Of a stretch of 64,000 bases of DNA, positions 8,788 through 17,840 are shown in pieces. The position numbers and the translations under genes were made by a program. The notes beneath the pieces are model-generated. The model ran no database searches, was not told the DNA's origin, and saw only the letters and a program-made list of their open reading frames with translations. The stretch's first letter is position 1. Each line of letters begins with the position of its first letter. The stretch is from Leptolyngbya sp. FACHB-261. GTDB lineage: Bacteria > Cyanobacteriota > Cyanobacteriia > FACHB-261. Location: assembly GCF_014696065.1 (NCBI RefSeq), contig NZ_JACJPL010000027.1:248001-312000 (forward strand), given 5' to 3'.

Positions 8788-10365
8788 ATGGGTTTACCTT
8801 TTATTTTAGATATTGCCATTGGCTTAATTTTTATTTACCTTATTTTGAGTTTATTAGCCTCTGAGATTCAAGAATTACTCACGACAGTTTTTCAATGGCG
8901 TGCAGAACACTTGAAAAAATCGATTGAGATATTGTTAGGTGGAGGCAGCGATACGCCAGAAGACGATAAGGTTACTAGGCTTGCCAATAAACTTTATAAC
9001 GATCCATTAATTAAAAATATCAACCAAGAGGCTAAGGGATTATTCATCACTTTGCCACGCAAGCTCACTTGGTGGATTGGTAGAACTTATCGGTCCCTAA
9101 GGGCGTTGATCCCAGGTACCAAGCGACGGGGAAGCATTTTTGGCAAGGATGATTCTGGTAGAGATAGACAGAGTGGTCCCTCCTACTTGTCGGCTGAAAC
9201 CTTTGCAAGCACTCTGTTGGAAACTCTAAAACTGCCAACAGTTGTCCAAAAGTTGAGCGAGTTCAATCTAGAGAGTTTCAAGAATGAACGATTGCTCCAA
9301 GAAATTAGGAACCGGCTACAAAACTTAGAAAATGAGAACAATGAGTCTCAGCGCCCCTTCCTAGACCTTGCCCTTCAAGGTTTGGACAAACTAGAAAGTG
9401 ACTTCAGCAGAATCATTGAGGACTTTAAAAACAACCGAGCGCCTTTAATTGCGACTGTCGACCGTATCCAGGAAAAACTGGATCTTTACATCACGAAGAT
9501 TCGCACCGATCCAGAGGGCGAACCGGTGTTTTGGGAGTACCTTGAATCCCTTAAGCAAGATATTTTTGGCAACACCAATGGCGGCAGCAACATCGAGAAA
9601 AGCATTTTGCTCACCAGCTTAAAACCGAGCATGAAAGAACTGCTAGAAACTTATAAAGCCATCAAAGAAAAAGACACCGACAACCCTAATTACCAAAAGC
9701 TGCAAGGGCTTTACGATGACCTTCAGCAAACGATAGAAGCGCTACCCACCTCTGTGCAAGAAAGCCTTGCAGTTTTGGCAGAGCGGACTGAGGCAAGAGC
9801 CCTCGAGACTAGTGGCGATTTGAACCAGTTGCGGCAGGAAATTGCCCATTGGTTTGACCGCTCAATGGAACGGGCCTCTGGTGTTTATAAACGCAATGCT
9901 AAAGGGGTTGCAATTTTGATTGGCTTTTTGATTGCGGCAGCTACTAATTCGGACACATTTCACATTGTCACTCGACTGTCTAAAGATTCCGATCTACGCA
10001 GCGCAGTGACCCAAAACGCGGGGCAAATCATAGCTGATAATACTCAAGCTGGCCCCGTTGATTTAAATGCAATCAAAAGCCAAGTCGATCAAGTCCTGAA
10101 TGATATTCCCCTACCCATCGGCTGGGATCCAGTCAACCGGCAACAACAACAGCAGGAAGGTCAGTTCTTAGGCTTACCAGGGCTTAAGAGATTTCTGGGC
10201 TGGCTGATCAGTGGCATAGCCATTTCCATGGGAGCATCCTTCTGGTTTGACTTGCTGGGTAAAGTTGTTAACGTTCGCAATGCAGGCAAGCCACCGGCAT
10301 CCTCTGCCAATACCTCAAGAGACAATACTCCAACCGCAGATACCCTAAGCGCGAAAGACTATTAG
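8788..10365 (+). CDS. three-TM protein of unknown function with long coiled-coil middle
   Basis: 525 residues. A first membrane helix (about 5-27, ILDIAIGLIFIYLILSLLA) leads into SEIQELL; a second sits at about 373-391 (VAILIGFLIAAATN) and a third at about 467-485, followed by the conserved-looking GASFWFDLLGKVVNVRNAG. The central 200 residues are charged and helical, with a likely coiled coil. I recognise the two ends as a widespread uncharacterised bacterial pattern, in which the middle is variable; no function is known to me. GGGGAGAAGGG directly precedes the ATG and is a strong ribosome site. The large soluble loop probably lies on one side of the membrane. Confidence 0.75.
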   Translation: MGLPFILDIAIGLIFIYLILSLLASEIQELLTTVFQWRAEHLKKSIEILLGGGSDTPEDDKVTRLANKLYNDPLIKNINQEAKGLFITLPRKLTWWIGRTYRSLRALIPGTKRRGSIFGKDDSGRDRQSGPSYLSAETFASTLLETLKLPTVVQKLSEFNLESFKNERLLQEIRNRLQNLENENNESQRPFLDLALQGLDKLESDFSRIIEDFKNNRAPLIATVDRIQEKLDLYITKIRTDPEGEPVFWEYLESLKQDIFGNTNGGSNIEKSILLTSLKPSMKELLETYKAIKEKDTDNPNYQKLQGLYDDLQQTIEALPTSVQESLAVLAERTEARALETSGDLNQLRQEIAHWFDRSMERASGVYKRNAKGVAILIGFLIAAATNSDTFHIVTRLSKDSDLRSAVTQNAGQIIADNTQAGPVDLNAIKSQVDQVLNDIPLPIGWDPVNRQQQQQEGQFLGLPGLKRFLGWLISGIAISMGASFWFDLLGKVVNVRNAGKPPASSANTSRDNTPTADTLSAKDY

Positions 10366-10403
10366 CAAAGCTGGTAACTGCCAACTAATGCTAATCGTTA
10401 AGC

Positions 10404-11531
10404 CTAATAACTATGGGGCGGATTTGAGCAACTGGCACTGAACTGACCCACTATCTCACTGAAACGCTGGTTATGCTCCATCAACCCCATGTGACCGGCT
10501 TGTTTGAGGATGACTAACTCAGCTTCAGCCAGTTCTGCACTCATACGCTTACTGGCTGCCGGGACCGTGACGATATCGGAGTCACCCACAATAATCAGTA
10601 CCGGAATCTGGATTTTTGGCAGCGTTGCCATTGCCTCATAGTCGAGCATAGCCAGGGTTCCCCGTGCCAAAACAGCAGGAGAGCCATGCAAGGACAACAA
10701 GGTTGAGAAGTTGAGTTGGCCGCGAGTTTCGGTGCCCCTAAAGCCGGATAACCACATGCTCAGATGCAAGGTGCCATTGAGATAATTCAGCCAGTTCATT
10801 AGCCAGACCAGAGGCCATAGACCAATCGTTAAATACAGCAGAGGCTTGAGCAGAGGTTGCTGGACAGCACGCAGAAAACGACTCAAGATTGCAGTCTTCA
10901 CCGGATTCGTATAGGTCGTATCTACTAGGACCAGGCCAGCTACCTGTTGCCCCAGTTGATCAGGAAATAGCCGACAGAACGTCAGTACAATCATGCCGCC
11001 AATACTGTGACCCAGCAGGGTTACTGGCCTATCCTTGACCAAAGCCACGACCGCCTCTAGGTCACGGGCATATTTTTCGATTGAATAGTCTTGGTTCTTA
11101 GGTTTACTGGATTTTCCCAAGCCTGGCAGGTCCCAAACCACCAATCGAAAATGTTCACCCAATTGCTTCTTCACGTAGTACCAGATGGTGCTGTTCGGGC
11201 CCCAGCCGTGGGTGAGAATGAGTACTGGACCTTCGGCCGGACCGTAAAACTCCACCCGAATCTTACTGCCATCGGGTCGTTTTAGCATCTGGACCGTGCC
11301 ATTGCGCGTTGGCTTCGGTTCATCCACACCCGGTCGCCGCAAGAGCAGCAGGAGTGGTAAGTGACCGGCTAAGGACCAGAGCACCAGCACGAGCCCAATT
11401 ACAAGATAGAGGGTGCTATTAAGCTCGCCCTCGTACCATTCATAAAGGATATAGACGCCGCTGCCCAGTAGGGCAATAGACAGCAGTCCTAGCGGCCACA
11501 TGAGCAGAAAATTGAGGGGCATGAATAGCAT
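10404..11531 (-). CDS. alpha/beta hydrolase with N-terminal membrane helices
   Basis: 375 residues. Two hydrophobic helices (about 8-28 and 40-62) anchor an alpha/beta hydrolase fold. The oxyanion motif LTHGWG, the elbow LLGHSIGGM with the nucleophilic Ser, the acid in VGDSDIVT and the His in AGHMGLMEH make the triad complete, so it should be active. A lid insertion is predicted between strands 6 and 7 (the hydrophobic WPLVWLMNWLNYL part), which would suit a hydrophobic ester or lipid-like substrate. The ATG at 11531 follows AAGGTGAT on the minus strand. It converges on the unknown three-TM gene and follows no operon. Confidence 0.85.
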   Translation of the reverse strand: MLFMPLNFLLMWPLGLLSIALLGSGVYILYEWYEGELNSTLYLVIGLVLVLWSLAGHLPLLLLLRRPGVDEPKPTRNGTVQMLKRPDGSKIRVEFYGPAEGPVLILTHGWGPNSTIWYYVKKQLGEHFRLVVWDLPGLGKSSKPKNQDYSIEKYARDLEAVVALVKDRPVTLLGHSIGGMIVLTFCRLFPDQLGQQVAGLVLVDTTYTNPVKTAILSRFLRAVQQPLLKPLLYLTIGLWPLVWLMNWLNYLNGTLHLSMWLSGFRGTETRGQLNFSTLLSLHGSPAVLARGTLAMLDYEAMATLPKIQIPVLIIVGDSDIVTVPAASKRMSAELAEAELVILKQAGHMGLMEHNQRFSEIVGQFSASCSNPPHSY

Positions 11532-11682
11532 GAGCCATCACCTTACAAAAGGCGCACTAGCGCTGAGGGCATACCGAGATTAGGCTACACAAAGGCTAAG
11601 CAGAACTGCCTAGCGGGGTAGACCAGCGACAAGGGGGACGGCCAGAAGACAAGAAAAACTGGCGATGTTGCAGTCATTTCCT

Positions 11683-13092
11683 CTAGGCAGATTCTCTAGC
11701 AAGTGGCAAGGTTACGGTAAAGGTTGTGCCTTGATGCAAAGTACTATCGACTCGAATTTGACCGTGGTGATTTTCAACAATCGCCTGAGCAATCGCTAGA
11801 CCCAGCCCAGTGCCGGTAGGCGCAGGCCGCAACTTGAGCGAAGAATTGGCAGGCTCAGAATTTTTGTGGCTACGGGCAGTATCAACCCGATAAAAGCGAT
11901 TGAAAATGTGGGGCAAAGCTTCTGGTGAGATGCCGCTTCCCGTATCGCTAACCTGAATTTGCATCTGGCTCTGACCTGAGCGCTGAAGCGATAGACCCAC
12001 TTCACCGCCAGTCGGTGTATGTTGTAGGGCGTTGCTGACTAAATTGGTAAACAAACGAGCCAATTGATCGCGGTCCCCGCAGCAGGCATAACAAGCTACC
12101 GGCTCTGCAGCTTTAACTGTGCTGAGTGGAGCTATTTGTAGGGATAGCTTTATCTGCTTGCTTTCGGCGGTAATCTGCTGTTCTTCAACAATGTCTTTTA
12201 ACAAGATCTCTAAATTACAAAGCTGAGAATTTTGCTGGATGCCGCTATCGCTGCGGGCCAGGAATAACAGGTCTTCCACCAGACGCCCCAAGCGCCGCGT
12301 CAGGCGCTCGATCACTTCTAACTGGTGCTTCTGGGTGTCCCAATCTCGCTCCGACATGTCCAGGTCCATCAGAGCAACCTGAGTATTGGTCTGAATTACA
12401 GCAATGGGGTTGCGCAGTTCATGCGAGGCATCGGCAGTAAACTGGCGCAGGCGTTGATAAGATTCCCGCACGGGCTTCATCGCGAGCCCTGACAACAGCC
12501 AGCCGCAAACGGCCACCGTACTAATCATCACGACTAGCCCGAGGCTGAGTTCCAGCAGCAGCTGACGTGTGGGTTTGGTGACCTCGAACCAAGGATGACT
12601 CACGCGCAGATAGCCCAGCATCTGGCCGTTGATGCGCACAGGCTCGGTGATCTGTCGTAGCCAGGCTGCCTCCTTTTCTAGAACCCCATCCGACTTCACA
12701 GGTACCGTGCGCACATTGCGCTCGTAGCGTAGGGGAATCGAGGCAGAGGCGGGCAGGGTTGACCAGAGCTTTTCGCCCATTGGGCTAAACCACTCCAGAT
12801 CAATATGGTCATCTTCTAGAAACTCAGCGTTGTCTCGAAAGCTGGCATCCAGGTTGAGCCGAATCCAGCCCGTTTGGTTATCCGCCTGCTCCAGGACTAA
12901 AGAGCGCTCCACCACTTCCACGACATGACTGAGGGTGTCATCCACCCGATCAATCAAAGTATCGCGCACATAGCCATAGACAACCGTGGCAAACACTAGC
13001 AGCAACACGGCAGTTACAGCGGTATACCAAAGGGCCAGACGACGACGAGTCGCCTGAAAAACTGTGTTTGAGCTTGGGACAGCCTTCTCCAT
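11683..13092 (-). CDS. orphan membrane sensor histidine kinase
   Basis: 469 residues. Topology: TM1 about 18-40, an extracytoplasmic sensor region of about 135 residues with no named fold, TM2 about 177-201, then HisKA with the phospho-accepting His224 (ASHELRNPIAV) and a HATPase domain: N box NLVSNALQHT, G1 DTGSGIS, F box FNRFYRVDTA, G2 GTGLGLAIA. A canonical HAMP is not obvious. All catalytic motifs look intact. There is no response regulator next to it, so the partner is encoded elsewhere. The start is either this ATG or a GTG nine bases upstream; GGGGGTG serves the ATG. The architecture is like the RppB/NrsS type, but the signal is unknown. Confidence 0.9.
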   Translation of the reverse strand: MEKAVPSSNTVFQATRRRLALWYTAVTAVLLLVFATVVYGYVRDTLIDRVDDTLSHVVEVVERSLVLEQADNQTGWIRLNLDASFRDNAEFLEDDHIDLEWFSPMGEKLWSTLPASASIPLRYERNVRTVPVKSDGVLEKEAAWLRQITEPVRINGQMLGYLRVSHPWFEVTKPTRQLLLELSLGLVVMISTVAVCGWLLSGLAMKPVRESYQRLRQFTADASHELRNPIAVIQTNTQVALMDLDMSERDWDTQKHQLEVIERLTRRLGRLVEDLLFLARSDSGIQQNSQLCNLEILLKDIVEEQQITAESKQIKLSLQIAPLSTVKAAEPVACYACCGDRDQLARLFTNLVSNALQHTPTGGEVGLSLQRSGQSQMQIQVSDTGSGISPEALPHIFNRFYRVDTARSHKNSEPANSSLKLRPAPTGTGLGLAIAQAIVENHHGQIRVDSTLHQGTTFTVTLPLARESA

Positions 13093-13150
13093 GATCTTCA
13101 CCCCCGTCCCAGGTCACAGGTCATGTTTACAACCTCATATTTTTACGAGC

Positions 13151-13615
13151 TCAATGGCTACAACCTTGCTGCCGATATTGAGACCAGTCCCCTGGAATTT
13201 GCCGAACCTTCAACTCCGGCGTAGTCTGTAAATACTGCCACAGACTAGGGCCAGCAACATAGGCTACAGCATCTAGCGTCGGCAAACTGACAACTTGATA
13301 CAGGTTAATACCAATCTCTTCCAGAATATCCAAGTCTCGATAGACCTGTGCCCGCACCGCCTCCGGTAGATAAAACAGCTCCCCGACTACTGGATCAGCT
13401 TGGGATTGCAAAATAACAGCCGGATACAACGCTTCTACAGGGTCTTCAATAGCGTACAACTGCCCGTTGCAGGTGTGCCTTCCCCGATACTCAGCGCGCT
13501 CCTTCAATAGCCAGTGGTTGCGTTCTCCCTGGCGTAGGGTTCCGTAAACCCAAACTAAAGGCACCTGCCAGTGCTCCCTCGGTAAAGCTTGAGTTGATGC
13601 ATCCATTGCCATCAT
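13151..13615 (-). CDS. gamma-glutamylcyclotransferase-like (AIG2/GGCT fold) protein
   Basis: A 154-residue GGCT-fold protein. The signature VYGTLRQGERNHWLL near the N terminus forms the glycine-rich binding loop; GELFYLP and LDILEEIG follow in family order, the Glu of the latter being in the region of the catalytic acid. Related enzymes form 5-oxoproline from gamma-glutamyl groups or act on gamma-glutamylamines; the substrate here is unknown. AGGAGAG lies about ten bases before the ATG. The upstream region carries phased 12-bp repeats (13642-13698) that may control it. A second, distant GGCT-like gene is at 52268-52837. Confidence 0.82.
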   Translation of the reverse strand: MMAMDASTQALPREHWQVPLVWVYGTLRQGERNHWLLKERAEYRGRHTCNGQLYAIEDPVEALYPAVILQSQADPVVGELFYLPEAVRAQVYRDLDILEEIGINLYQVVSLPTLDAVAYVAGPSLWQYLQTTPELKVRQIPGDWSQYRQQGCSH

Positions 13616-13641
13616 GGCCTCAAATCTCTCCTCACATCTCT

Positions 13642-13698
13642 ATTGATATCAACATTGATATCAACTAATACCGAGCTGATATTAAGGCTGATATGAAG
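13642..13698. promoter_or_regulatory. phased 12-bp TGATAT repeats upstream of the GGCT-like gene
   Basis: ATTGATATCAAC occurs twice back to back (13642-13653, 13654-13665), and GCTGATATTAAG / GCTGATATGAAG occur back to back at 13675-13686 and 13687-13698. The TGATAT cores are spaced 12, 21 and 12 bases apart. The first two contain the palindrome TTGATATCAA. The array begins 27 bases before the minus-strand start codon, where an operator would sit. That it binds a regulator is inference. Confidence 0.4.
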
Positions 13699-13710
13699 AT
13701 TGACAGAACC

Positions 13711-14145
13711 TACAGCCTGTAGCATTAGCCTCTTAACTTCTACCTAGCTTGATTGCTTTTGCTTAAGGCCACTGACCATAGAAGATAATATTTACGAAAC
13801 TTGTAGTTTAACGCACATCTATAACCTGCATATAGACCGCACAGAACTCTTCCACCAATGATTAAAGAAACCCTAAAGAATCTTTAAGAAAAACCAAGGG
13901 TTGCTAAGCAGAGACTTATTTATCATATTTACCCTGATAGAACGACCGTAATTCTGAACCTACAATGTCAGATACTTTCGGCCGTTTCACGGAGGTCACA
14001 TCCCAAAAAGAGAACTAAGAGGCTCACTAAGCCTGCCTCGCAACAACTCATTGGACACGATGATCTGTCTTAAGAGATAGGTAATCTAAGCAGAGGGTTT
14101 GTTTAGTATTGTGAAGTCATTCGACATAACTTCTAAGGAACTCCC
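13711..14145. other. intergenic, long leader before the small Ser-rich gene
   Basis: A+T-rich, no coding frame seen. It contains paired segments such as AACCC (13869-13873) and GGGTT (about 13906-13910) around a TAAAGAATCTTTA palindrome, and could be a promoter plus untranslated leader for the gene at 14146. AAGGAA at about 14135 is a fair ribosome site. Confidence 0.4.
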
Positions 14146-14484
14146 ATGACGACATCATCAACAGCCAATATCGACGCTACAATTTCTGCACTGCAAGGCG
14201 GACTAACCTCCGTACCTCCTAGCACTGCAGTAACAGTTATCGAGAACTTCGAGCAACAGCTACAAGGCCTGGATGACCCCGGTGCTACACGCATTGCTAG
14301 CAGCCTTACTGAGCTTAAGCAGCTATTGACTGGTGGTAACGCCAGTGGTCCTGCAATTGGTCAAGTACTAAGCCAACTGGGTACTCAAACCAGCAGTGCA
14401 GCTTCTAAGGCCGATTCAGGGCTCGCCAGCAAACTCACGCAACTGGGTGAACTGCTCTCCCAAGCTGGTAGCTCGCTCTCCTAA
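14146..14484 (+). CDS. small Ser/Thr/Leu-rich protein of unknown function
   Basis: 112 residues with no signal peptide or membrane segment and no Cys, Trp or Tyr. It is predicted to be mostly helical, with two related helical blocks: VIENFEQQLQGL / SLTELKQLLTGG, then VLSQLGTQTSSAAS / KLTQLGELLSQAGS. The composition (Ser, Thr, Ala, Gly, Leu, Gln) suits a small soluble, possibly self-associating helix bundle. I do not recognise the family. It has its own long leader and a long hairpin follows, so it is probably a separate and perhaps well-expressed unit. Confidence 0.72.
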   Translation: MTTSSTANIDATISALQGGLTSVPPSTAVTVIENFEQQLQGLDDPGATRIASSLTELKQLLTGGNASGPAIGQVLSQLGTQTSSAASKADSGLASKLTQLGELLSQAGSSLS

Positions 14485-14556
14485 GTCAGTTTTAATAAGC
14501 TTGAGCTAATTCTAGCTGGGCCCGTAGCTAGATAACTTACACACTTGTCTGTTAAG

Positions 14557-14618
14557 CACTGTAGAGATGCATGAAATGGAGTTCCTCTATTGGCTTCATT
14601 GCGTTTGTCTCTACAGTG
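14557..14618 (+). ncRNA. long hairpin after the small Ser-rich gene
   Basis: CACTGTAGAGA (14557-14567) pairs perfectly with TCTCTACAGTG (14608-14618). The 40-base interior can pair further and imperfectly (ATGCATGAA with TTCATTGCG). There is no T tract immediately after. It may be an mRNA 3' structure, a processed small RNA or a terminator; the sequence does not decide. Confidence 0.35.
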
Positions 14619-14692
14619 TTTGATTCAGCGATAGATTAAAGATAGCTAAAAGAATAGTTAAAAATCAGCTTGTTTTAAAGCCTTAGACACCG

Positions 14693-14716
14693 ATAGAGAT
14701 TCAAATAGAGATTCAA
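14693..14716. repeat. 12-bp direct duplication
   Basis: ATAGAGATTCAA occurs twice in tandem (14693-14704 and 14705-14716) in the A-rich leader region of the heptose operon. The rest of 14619-14837 shows no gene. Confidence 0.7.
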
Positions 14717-14837
14717 AGCACTAGAGCTGAAGCCTTGGGCATTGTAAAAATCAAAGCTAAAGATCAAAAATAAAAGGGAGAGACAAAAGCAGGAGAAGCA
14801 CCCGTATAATAGGCTGTCTCTAGCATTGCTTACCTTG

Positions 14838-15866
14838 ATGACGGACTTCCAGCAACTTCTGCGCTCAGATGCTGCCGCCCTGAGTGCCTTAATTGATGGC
14901 TTCAGGGGACATCGAGTGCTAGCAGTGGGAGATCTCACTTTGGATGAGTTTCTCACGGGTGAGGTAGAGCGTCCCTCCCGTGAAGCCCCGGTGTTGGTCA
15001 TTCGCCACGAGCAGACACGCCAAATCCCTGGGGGCGGCGCTAACGCCATTTACAATTTAGCCAAACTAGGGGCTCAGGTTACGGCTGTGGGCTTGGTCGG
15101 CAGCGACGACCAGGGCAAAGCCTTACGTCGGATCTTTCAAGAAGCAGGCATTGATACTGCCGGTATTCTAGTTGACCCCCATCGGCCCACTGTGACTAAA
15201 ACCCGGATCTCTGCCCATGCACGGCAATCAGTGACGCAGCAGGTCGTGCGAGTCGATCGCAAGTCCGACGATCCTGCCGACCCAGAGCTCCAGCGCCAAC
15301 TGGCTGAATTCATTGCCGCTCATATAAACGAGGCCGAGGCGGTCGTCTGCTCGGACTATGGCGATGGTGTCCTGAGTAGCCCAGTGATCCAGGCGGCCTT
15401 GCAGCATTCCCGCGTGATCGTCGATGCGCAAACTGGACTAGGGCGCTTTGTTGGTGCCACGATCTTTACGCCCAATCTGCCAGAGGCGGAGCTAGCGATA
15501 GGCTACGGCATCCACAACACGACCGACCTAAAACGGGCCGCTGAGGATCTGCTCAACCTGACTCAGGCCCAGTACATGCTGATTACCCGAGGCGAGCAGG
15601 GCATGAGCCTATTTGGCCGCAAGAGTAGCCAGTACGATATCCCGGCCTTTAACCGCACTGACGTCTTTGATGTCACTGGCGCAGGCGATACAGTCGTCGC
15701 AGGTCTGACGTTGGGGCTGTGTGCGGGGGGCAGTTTTGAGCAAGCATCCGTGCTCGGCAATCTAGCAGCCAGTCTAGTGGTTCGTCAGTTTGGCACCGCC
15801 ACTACTTCGGTTGCTGAGATGAGAGCCGCTCTGGAGCAGTTAGTGTCTGTGCGAGAGGGCCAGTGA
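14838..15866 (+). CDS. rfaE1: D-glycero-beta-D-manno-heptose-7-phosphate kinase
   Basis: A 342-residue PfkB/ribokinase-fold kinase matching the N-terminal half of enterobacterial HldE: it phosphorylates D,D-heptose 7-phosphate at O1. The family opening (VGDLTLDEFLTGEVERPSRE, VLVIRHEQT, then PGGGANAIYNLAKLGA) and the anion hole/catalytic motif DVTGAGDTVVAG are present. ATG at 14838 fits the family start; a TTG four codons upstream also exists. Its stop overlaps the start of the nucleotidyltransferase gene by four bases (GTGA), so the two halves that are fused in E. coli are split here but translationally coupled. The product feeds ADP-heptose for lipopolysaccharide or other glycans. Confidence 0.92.
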   Translation: MTDFQQLLRSDAAALSALIDGFRGHRVLAVGDLTLDEFLTGEVERPSREAPVLVIRHEQTRQIPGGGANAIYNLAKLGAQVTAVGLVGSDDQGKALRRIFQEAGIDTAGILVDPHRPTVTKTRISAHARQSVTQQVVRVDRKSDDPADPELQRQLAEFIAAHINEAEAVVCSDYGDGVLSSPVIQAALQHSRVIVDAQTGLGRFVGATIFTPNLPEAELAIGYGIHNTTDLKRAAEDLLNLTQAQYMLITRGEQGMSLFGRKSSQYDIPAFNRTDVFDVTGAGDTVVAGLTLGLCAGGSFEQASVLGNLAASLVVRQFGTATTSVAEMRAALEQLVSVREGQ

Positions 15867-16348
15867 TTTATACCTTAGAAGCTTTGCAGGCCGCGATTAC
15901 CGCTGAGCCAGAGCGCTGGCAGCCCCTAGTCCTGACCAATGGCTGCTTCGATCTGCTACACGCAGGTCATGTGCGCTACTTGCAGGCAGCTCGGCAGCTG
16001 GGACAAGCCTTAGTCATTGGCCTCAATAGTGATAGCTCCGTACAGCAACTCAAGGGTACTAGCCGTCCGATCGTACCCGATGCCCAGCGAGCCGAGGTGT
16101 TAGCGGCTTTGGGCTGCGTGGATGCAGTGGTGATTTTTCCGCAGCGCACAGCCGCGACTCTAGTGGAAACCCTGCGCCCAGCCATTTATGCCAAAGGCGG
16201 CGACTACACGCCCGCAACCTTGCCCGAGGCTGCCATTGTTCAGGCTTATGGTGGCAGAGTCGAGCTGATTCGGGTGGAAGTGCCCAGTTCGACCAGCCGC
16301 ATTATTGAGCGCATTGTCAGCCTTTACCAGCCCAGTGCTCCTGCCTAG
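15863..16348 (+). CDS. rfaE2: D-glycero-beta-D-manno-heptose 1-phosphate adenylyltransferase
   Basis: A 161-residue cytidylyltransferase-fold enzyme equal to the C-terminal half of HldE; it joins ATP to heptose 1-phosphate to make ADP-D,D-heptose. The nucleotide-binding motif [17 protein letters not shown] is at about 24-40; [19 protein letters not shown] and the late VPSSTSRII motif (the family's S-T-T/S signature) are clear. The start is GTG inside the kinase stop codon. gmhB- or gmhA-type phosphatase/isomerase genes are not nearby, so the pathway is completed elsewhere. Confidence 0.92.
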   Translation: MIYTLEALQAAITAEPERWQPLVLTNGCFDLLHAGHVRYLQAARQLGQALVIGLNSDSSVQQLKGTSRPIVPDAQRAEVLAALGCVDAVVIFPQRTAATLVETLRPAIYAKGGDYTPATLPEAAIVQAYGGRVELIRVEVPSSTSRIIERIVSLYQPSAPA

Positions 16349-16350
16349 TT

Positions 16351-16800
16351 ATGCGTGTCGTGGTGCAACGGGTCAAAGCCTCGCAAGTTACAGTTCAGGG
16401 TCAAGTGATTGGCCAGATTGGTACTGGCCTCAATTTACTAGTGGGCATCGCCGCCACAGACACCCCCGACGAGTTGAGCTGGATGGTTCGCAAATGCCTG
16501 GAACTGCGGCTATTCCCTAGTGAAGCGGGAGGCTTTGAGCGGTCGATTCAGGAGATCGAGGGCGAACTGTTGGTGGTGAGCCAGTTTACGCTGTACGGCG
16601 ATGCTCGCAAGGGCCGTCGTCCGTCCTTTGCTCAAGCAGCCCGTCCCGAACGAGCAGAAGCCCTCTACGAGCAGTTTGTTGAGCAGCTACGGCTCAGTGG
16701 CCTGCGAGTCGAGACCGGTCAGTTTGGGGCCATGATGCAGGTTGCCATTGACAATGATGGTCCCGTCACACTCCTGCTAGAGCGGGAAGCTAACTCATGA
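16351..16800 (+). CDS. dtd: D-aminoacyl-tRNA deacylase
   Basis: A 149-residue DTD enzyme that hydrolyses D-aminoacyl-tRNA (and glycyl-tRNA-Ala) as a chirality proofreading step. Family motifs: [15 protein letters not shown] at the start, [17 protein letters not shown] (the cross-subunit/active-site SQFTL loop) and [16 protein letters not shown] near the end, which contains the residues equivalent to the Gly-cisPro motif region. Length is as usual. It starts two bases after the heptose gene and its TGA overlaps the ATG of the next gene (ATGA), so it lies inside one transcription unit. Confidence 0.96.
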   Translation: MRVVVQRVKASQVTVQGQVIGQIGTGLNLLVGIAATDTPDELSWMVRKCLELRLFPSEAGGFERSIQEIEGELLVVSQFTLYGDARKGRRPSFAQAARPERAEALYEQFVEQLRLSGLRVETGQFGAMMQVAIDNDGPVTLLLEREANS

Positions 16801-17840
16801 CTGCAAGCAAGACACAGAAGCTGATCCAAGCCCTGCCCAAAGTTGAACTCCATCTTCACTTGGAAGGGGCGATTCCCCTCAACACCCTCTGGCAACTAGT
16901 TGAGAAGTACGGAGGGACAAGCGAACTGGGAGATTTAGCCCAGCTAGAGCAAAAGTTTGCCTATAAAGACTTTGCCCACTTCATCGACACTTGGATTTGG
17001 AAAAACAACTTTCTACGGGAGTACGAAGACTTCACTTTGATTGCAGCTGCCGTTGCTGAAGATTTGACCAACCAAAATGTTCGCTATGCCGAAGTTTTCT
17101 ACTCACCGGGTGACTTTGCCCGACACGGTTTAGAAGTTCAAGAGCTGACTGCAGCGATCCGCCGAGGGCTCAATACTCAACCAGAGATTACGATCAACCT
17201 AGTCGCTGATCTCATTCGAGATTTCGGCCCAGAGCAAGGAGCTATTTGGCTACAAGCCGTTTCAGAAGTCAAAGAGCTGGGGGTCATTGGTATTGGCATT
17301 GGTGGCTCAGAACAAGCTTTTCCGCCCGAACCCTATGCGGCGGTTTTTGAAACCGCTAGAAACTTTGGCTTCAAAACCTCAGCCCATGCAGGCGAGGCGG
17401 CTGGACCTGAGAGCATTTGGGGAGCCGTGAAGACTCTACAGGTAGATCGCATTGGCCATGGAACTCGCGCCATTGAAGATCCCAGTTTGGTCAACTGGTT
17501 ACAAACGCAACAGATCCCGATTGAAGCTTGTCCGATTTCCAATTTAAGAACTGGAGTTGTGCCGAACTTAGCGGCGCATCCAATCCGACAATTTTATGCT
17601 CAGAACCTGCTGGTTTCTGTGAATACTGACGACCCCAAAATGTTCAACACGAGCTTAGAAGAGGAATATCTAGCGCTGATGTCAACCTTCGGCTTTCAAT
17701 TTCCTGACATTATTAGATTCAGCGAGAATGCGATCCAGTCCGCTTGGTGCAGTGCCGATTTTCAGCAAAAACTGATGGGGGAGCTCCATAATTTCGTTGC
17801 TTTAGCTCAGACTACCGAGTCAACTTCTTCTAATGCCTGA
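16797..17840 (+). CDS. add: adenosine deaminase-family enzyme
   Basis: 347 residues of the metal-dependent adenosine/adenine deaminase family, which turns adenosine to inosine (purine salvage). Zinc-site and catalytic motifs in order: [27 protein letters not shown] (with the catalytic Glu), RIGHGTRA and [11 protein letters not shown] (the metal-binding and catalytic Asp pair). The substrate (adenosine against adenine or another 6-aminopurine) cannot be fixed from motifs alone. It overlaps dtd by four bases and sfsA by eight, so it is probably co-translated with both. Confidence 0.93.
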   Translation: MTASKTQKLIQALPKVELHLHLEGAIPLNTLWQLVEKYGGTSELGDLAQLEQKFAYKDFAHFIDTWIWKNNFLREYEDFTLIAAAVAEDLTNQNVRYAEVFYSPGDFARHGLEVQELTAAIRRGLNTQPEITINLVADLIRDFGPEQGAIWLQAVSEVKELGVIGIGIGGSEQAFPPEPYAAVFETARNFGFKTSAHAGEAAGPESIWGAVKTLQVDRIGHGTRAIEDPSLVNWLQTQQIPIEACPISNLRTGVVPNLAAHPIRQFYAQNLLVSVNTDDPKMFNTSLEEEYLALMSTFGFQFPDIIRFSENAIQSAWCSADFQQKLMGELHNFVALAQTTESTSSNA

